A DNA stretch of 64,000 nucleotides from Talpa occidentalis (Eukaryota; Chordata; Mammalia; Eulipotyphla; Talpidae). Shown here piece after piece: positions 60,067 to 64,000 of the stretch; within the stretch, counting starts at the first letter, position 1, and the number at the start of each line of letters is the position of its first letter. A program made the position numbers and the translations under genes. Location: positions 71,140,301 through 71,204,300 of the forward strand of contig NW_023604295.1 of the NCBI RefSeq assembly GCF_014898055.3, read 5' to 3'. A model generated the notes under the pieces. The model saw only the letters and a program-made list of their open reading frames with translations. It did not search any database and had not been told where the DNA came from.

Positions 60067-60333
60067 TGTTTCTCACCAAATTTACCATTGTGATTTTATG
60101 CTAATTATCTGATCAATATCACAAAGCAGTTTCTCAATTGGTTTCAGGTATGCTGAACTTTTAATCCTTTAGCACTTGAGACAGAATTAAGAGCTGAGGC
60201 AAATCTTCTGAAGGAGCTTTCCCAGGCTGTCTTCTCAGTTCCATACCATGAGCACATCTTCTTTCATGTACCACAGTAAACCATAAAAACATTTCCACTT
60301 TTCATTTCTGTGTCAACTTAAGAAAGCATTGGA

Positions 60334-60603
60334 GGGCCTCCCTGGTGGTGCAAGGGGTTAAGCACTGCACTATGAAGCAATCCACAGCCTCTGCAGCACA
60401 AGTTAGATCCCCAGCCCACCAGGGAACAACCTACATGGCACAGCAGACCTCTCCTGTCTCACCCGCTGCTCCCCTCAGCAGTGTATTTCACTCAGTCTGC
60501 CTGTTCTATTCCCCACTCTATCTCTGGTGGATCCTCTCACCTCCCACATCTCTGGCCTGTAACCCAGATCTTGTATGCATAAATAAATAAATCTTTAAAA
60601 AAA
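60334..60603 (+). repeat. tRNA-derived SINE, subfamily A, 14-bp TSD
   Basis: It starts GGGCCTCCCTGGTGGTGCAA and ends CTGGCCTGTAACCCAGATCT, AAATAAAT and poly(A). AAGAAAGCATTGGA (60320-60333) and AAGAAATCATTGGA (60604-60617) form a duplication with one mismatch. Confidence 0.94.
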
Positions 60604-60617
60604 AAGAAATCATTGGA

Positions 60618-61345
60618 GACATTGGAGAACCATCAACTTAATTGTGGGACATATTTGTTTCAATATTTAGTTCTTATTTTACCTTAAATTGTGCATATCA
60701 TATCAATAACATGAACGATAATACAAGTTAGAGGTAATTATATGCATGTTTACTTTTTGATTATCACACGTTATAGAAATTAGATTCTAGAATGATTCAT
60801 TTATCAGAGGCTTCCTTGGTAGTAACTTGAATGCCAGTTTTCTGGTGTGAAAAAAGTTAAATATTAGGCATGTGATTATTTTCATGATTTTCTTTTTATG
60901 ATAATAAATTATAACATTCTAGAAGTTATAAAAAACAGAAAAAGTGGAGCAAAGTCTTTATGTATTCATTACTTCAGCATAATTATTTTTTATTTTACCT
61001 ATCACTATTTCTTTTTTTAGAATATAATTATTTCCATAAAGTTTCAACCATTATGTGTGTGTATACATATATGGCTTTTGTTAAAATTGCATAGCTATCA
61101 AAGCATTTTCTATGTTCCTATCATTTAATTGTCCCTACTAATGATTTTATAACAGTTCATCAAGTATTATATACCTTAGTATTATTGAAAAAATACATTT
61201 TAATCAATGTATTTCTACGTAGCATCAATTTTCCCAGTATATAACATCAACAGGAGTATTTAGATCTGTCTTAACAGCATAGCATATTCTTATATATAAC
61301 TTAATGTATGGGCATAAAAACAGTTCTGGACGGCTTTTGTCAAAA
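60618..61345. other. unassigned sequence
   Basis: I see nothing identifiable. Confidence 0.5.
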
Positions 61346-61354
61346 TATTTTCCA

Positions 61355-61618
61355 GGGCCTCTCCTGGTGGTGCAGCAGTTGAATGCTGGGCTGTGAAGCT
61401 GCCTGCAGCCTCTGCGCGCTGGTTGGATCCCACTGGCGAGGGTCCCACATGGTGCAACAGACCTCTCCTGCCACCCGCTGCTCCCTTCAGCAGTGTATTT
61501 CATCAGTCTGCCTGTTCTGTTCCCCACTCTGGGTCTGGTGAATTCTCTCACCCTCCTGTGCTTCTGACTGTACCCAGTGCTTGTATAAATAAATAAGTAA
61601 ATAAATCTTAAAAAAAAA
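61355..61618 (+). repeat. tRNA-derived SINE, subfamily B
   Basis: It starts GGGCCTCTCCTGGTGGTGCA, has B-box region GGTTGGATCCC, and the 3' signature TTCTGACTGTACCCAGTGCT with (AAAT)n and poly(A). ATTTCCA/ATTTTCCA at the edges may be a worn duplication. It lacks the CTGCTCCCCGGCC block. Confidence 0.93.
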
Positions 61619-61629
61619 TTTCCAAAAGC

Positions 61630-62855
61630 TTGTGTTGAAGTTCATTGCCAATAGTAACATGAGCATAAAATTTTTATAGTATTCATGTCATCAGTGAGTC
61701 TTTGGTATGAACTCTTGAATAATGTTGTAGTTTTTGAAAAGTGGTAGTAAAAAAATATTTGATTTTCTGTCTATTCTCATACTCCATGTTGAGTTCTTGT
61801 ATCAACCTTTCTCTCTGACTCCTCATCATAACAAGAGCAGCAAGAAAGTCTGGTCTTCTATGCCAACACTTTTATTTCCTTGTGATAAAATTATTTTTTT
61901 TTTCCTTTTGGACTTGTATGAGATGCTAGACTAATGTCAGCTGGACATTGGGGACTGCTGAGCAGCAGCAGGAGGCCACCAGGAAAACCCAGGCAGCACA
62001 CACAGCGATGCCTGACTTTGCAATGGTAAGTTTCTTCTCCTCCAGGATTTGTCAATTTTGATTTTGCAGCTCAGTCAGCAATGTCATGTGCTGTTTGCCT
62101 CCTGTCTGAGTTACAAAATAAAGAGTCATTTTCTCTTCCAAGGTGACAAGTTTGAAAAAATAAGAATAAAAACCTCTATCTCCCCATATCTATTACATTT
62201 TCTACCTGGATGACATAAACTTTTGAAGCATGTGAACCACAGAAACTCTGAAATAAAGGTTATGCTGTTGTGGCTATGCATCTTATAGCATAGCAGGAAG
62301 AGAACACCCCCCCAAATATTATTCATCACCATCACTATCATATGAGTAAATTGGGCAGTAAGAAGAGAAAATATTCAGAATAAGAATAAATTTTTTGTGA
62401 TTCTTGAAAATACTGAAATGTGAAGTCTAAAAAATAAGGTGACAATTCTAAATAGGAAAATGTTATCTATAGTCACTAATATAATCAACATATTTTAACT
62501 ATTACTACCATAAGTTATATATATGCATTATGGAAATAATCACAGATGGACAAAAACCTTAACACAATAAGAAAAATGTCAACAATATGTTTGCTGTTCA
62601 GAAAAAAAAAAGCATTATATATGTGGGTATAATTCTTCAAATTTTGGACATATATAGAAAAATCAAACATGACAAAAATTGATCAAATATAACATATTTT
62701 AAAGCTTTGTTTTTTCCTTGAAAATATATAGTGAACATAGTTCATTCTCAACATATATTCCTTTATCTAATTATTAGCTGACAAATCTAATGTTTATAGT
62801 AAACAATTTATAAACAATAAAGTAAAGAAAACAATTAAATGGGAATAAAAGGAAC
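61630..62855. other. unassigned sequence, with a small GC-richer stretch at 61940-62030
   Basis: No gene is established. The stretch 61955-62025 is GC-richer and is followed by a consensus-like GTAAGT at 62026; see findings. Confidence 0.45.
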
Positions 62856-62859
62856 ACAC

Positions 62860-63480
62860 CTCAACATAATAAAGGCTATATATGATAAACCCATATATGT
62901 TCATCATAATTAATGGTGAAAAACCAAAAGCTTTTCTTCTAGCATCATGTACAAAGCAAGAATACCCACTCTTAACACCATTAATCTGCACAGTATTGCA
63001 TGTCCCATCTATAGCAATTAGGCAAGAGAATGATTAAGTGAAATCCAAAATGGGAAAGAAGAAGTAAAACTACCACCATTTGCAGTTGGCATGATAATAT
63101 TATAAAACCCTAAAGAATCAATTTAAAAACTATTGAAAAGTATAAATAACTACAAAGAAGTGGCAGGCTGCAAAATAAATATATAAAACAGAGTAAACAA
63201 TTGCAAAATTTGCATGGAACTACAAAAAGCCCCAAGTAGCTAAAGCAATCCAGAAAAAAAAAAATAGAAAAATAGAAGTATCACACTCCTGACTTCACAG
63301 TATGCTACAAAGCAATGCAATCAAAATAGTGTGGCATTGGAACAGAAATAGTAACTCAGACCAATGGAATAGAATAGAAAGCCCAGGGAATAATCCACAC
63401 AAATATGGACAATTAATTAACCTTTGACAAAGGACTATACAATGGAGAAAGGAAAGGCTCTTTAATGAACGATGTTTGAA
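62860..63480 (+). repeat. degraded L1 ORF2 fragment
   Basis: Plus-strand text follows L1 ORF2 order across the reverse transcriptase and beyond: 'aaggctatatatgataaaccca', 'aatggtgaaaaac', 'aaagcaagaatacccactct', 'aactaccaccatttgcagttggcatgataatatt', 'tagtgtggcattggaacagaaatag', 'caaagcaatgcaatcaaaatag' and 'gaccaatggaatagaatagaaagccca'. No frame is open. The catalytic-motif region is decayed. Confidence 0.85.
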
Positions 63481-64000
63481 AACATGATTAGTCTCATGCA
63501 TATCACCATTTTTAATATCTTATAACTTATTAACAAGCAAGATGATCTTAGAATTTGAAAACATTATCTCATTATTAATAAACAGGTTTCATATGTTTAT
63601 TGAGTATCTCTGGTTTTTTTTTAATGAATTTCTTATATCATTAAGGGCTTCCTTCAAAGTAATGCCACCAATTCCCTATATTTCAAATACTGTAATTAGG
63701 AATTCATATCATATTAATATGGTTTCGTGAGTGTCATAATTCCTTCATGTCATATAATGCAGCAGAGTTCAATAAAATGATATTCTAAAAATGTGGACAC
63801 ATTTATATGGGTAGAAATTAAAAGTAATAACATAGCCATATAGTCTCATTGATAGAGTAAAATATTAATACTCACTAAGAATTTGTTTAAAGGTATGAAT
63901 TTATTTGCTGCCTTAAATATATGCAAGTACAAGTAATATCATATCATGTATGTTCTAAAGAAGAGGTTCCAATATTCTCTCTTAATTATCTTTGAATCTA
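63481..64000. other. unassigned AT-rich sequence
   Basis: I see no gene or clear repeat to the end of the window. Confidence 0.5.

Overview
This window looks like gene-poor, AT-rich nuclear DNA of a placental mammal. I found no cellular protein gene, tRNA, rRNA or CRISPR array. The interpretable content is transposable elements: one near-full-length LINE-1 (L1), many decayed L1 pieces, about two dozen copies of one tRNA-derived SINE family in at least two subfamilies, the 3' end of a betaretrovirus-type endogenous retrovirus (ERV), a solo LTR, a few MIR-vintage ancient repeats, and microsatellites.

The L1 type and the MIR relics point to a eutherian mammal. The dominant SINE has a tRNA-like head (GTGGCGCAGCGGTTGAG A box, GGTTCGATCC B box), a shared body around CAGCAGTGTA, and an (AAAT)n/poly(A) tail. 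I do not recognise it as primate Alu, rodent B1/B2, carnivore SINEC, ruminant Bov/CHR, horse ERE, vespertilionid Ves or Rhinolophus Rhin-1. A laurasiatherian, perhaps a bat lineage without Ves, is possible, but I cannot name the species.

Layout. 1-9 kb: SINEs in AT-rich sequence, including a chimeric inverted SINE near 6.9 kb. 9.4-14 kb: old L1 pieces, one interrupted by a SINE. 15-16.3 kb: a SINE with a perfect target-site duplication (TSD), then a solo LTR with a perfect 5-bp TSD. 19.9-22.0 kb: a truncated SINE next to a minus-strand ERV remnant (env transmembrane ORF, polypurine tract, about 1-kb LTR). 22.9-31.7 kb: MIR-like relics, SINEs and an L1 3' end. 32.1-38.9 kb: the L1 (minus strand), inserted into the poly(A) end of an older SINE, with both sets of target duplications readable. 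38.9-43.4 kb: mostly unassigned. 43.4-44.4 kb: two young SINEs. 45.75-46.45 kb: an unassigned GC-richer block. 47-51 kb: SINEs, an L1 3' end and an inverted SINE pair. 53-64 kb: SINEs, a 122-bp tandem duplication, microsatellites and an old L1 ORF2 piece.

The elements do not form a pathway; they record successive insertions. The most notable items are the unbroken 234-codon env TM reading frame with its cytoplasmic tail cut off by a stop, the nested L1-in-SINE insertion, the two-unit repeat in the L1 5' UTR, and the inverted SINE structures. All family assignments come from reading motifs; no database search was possible.
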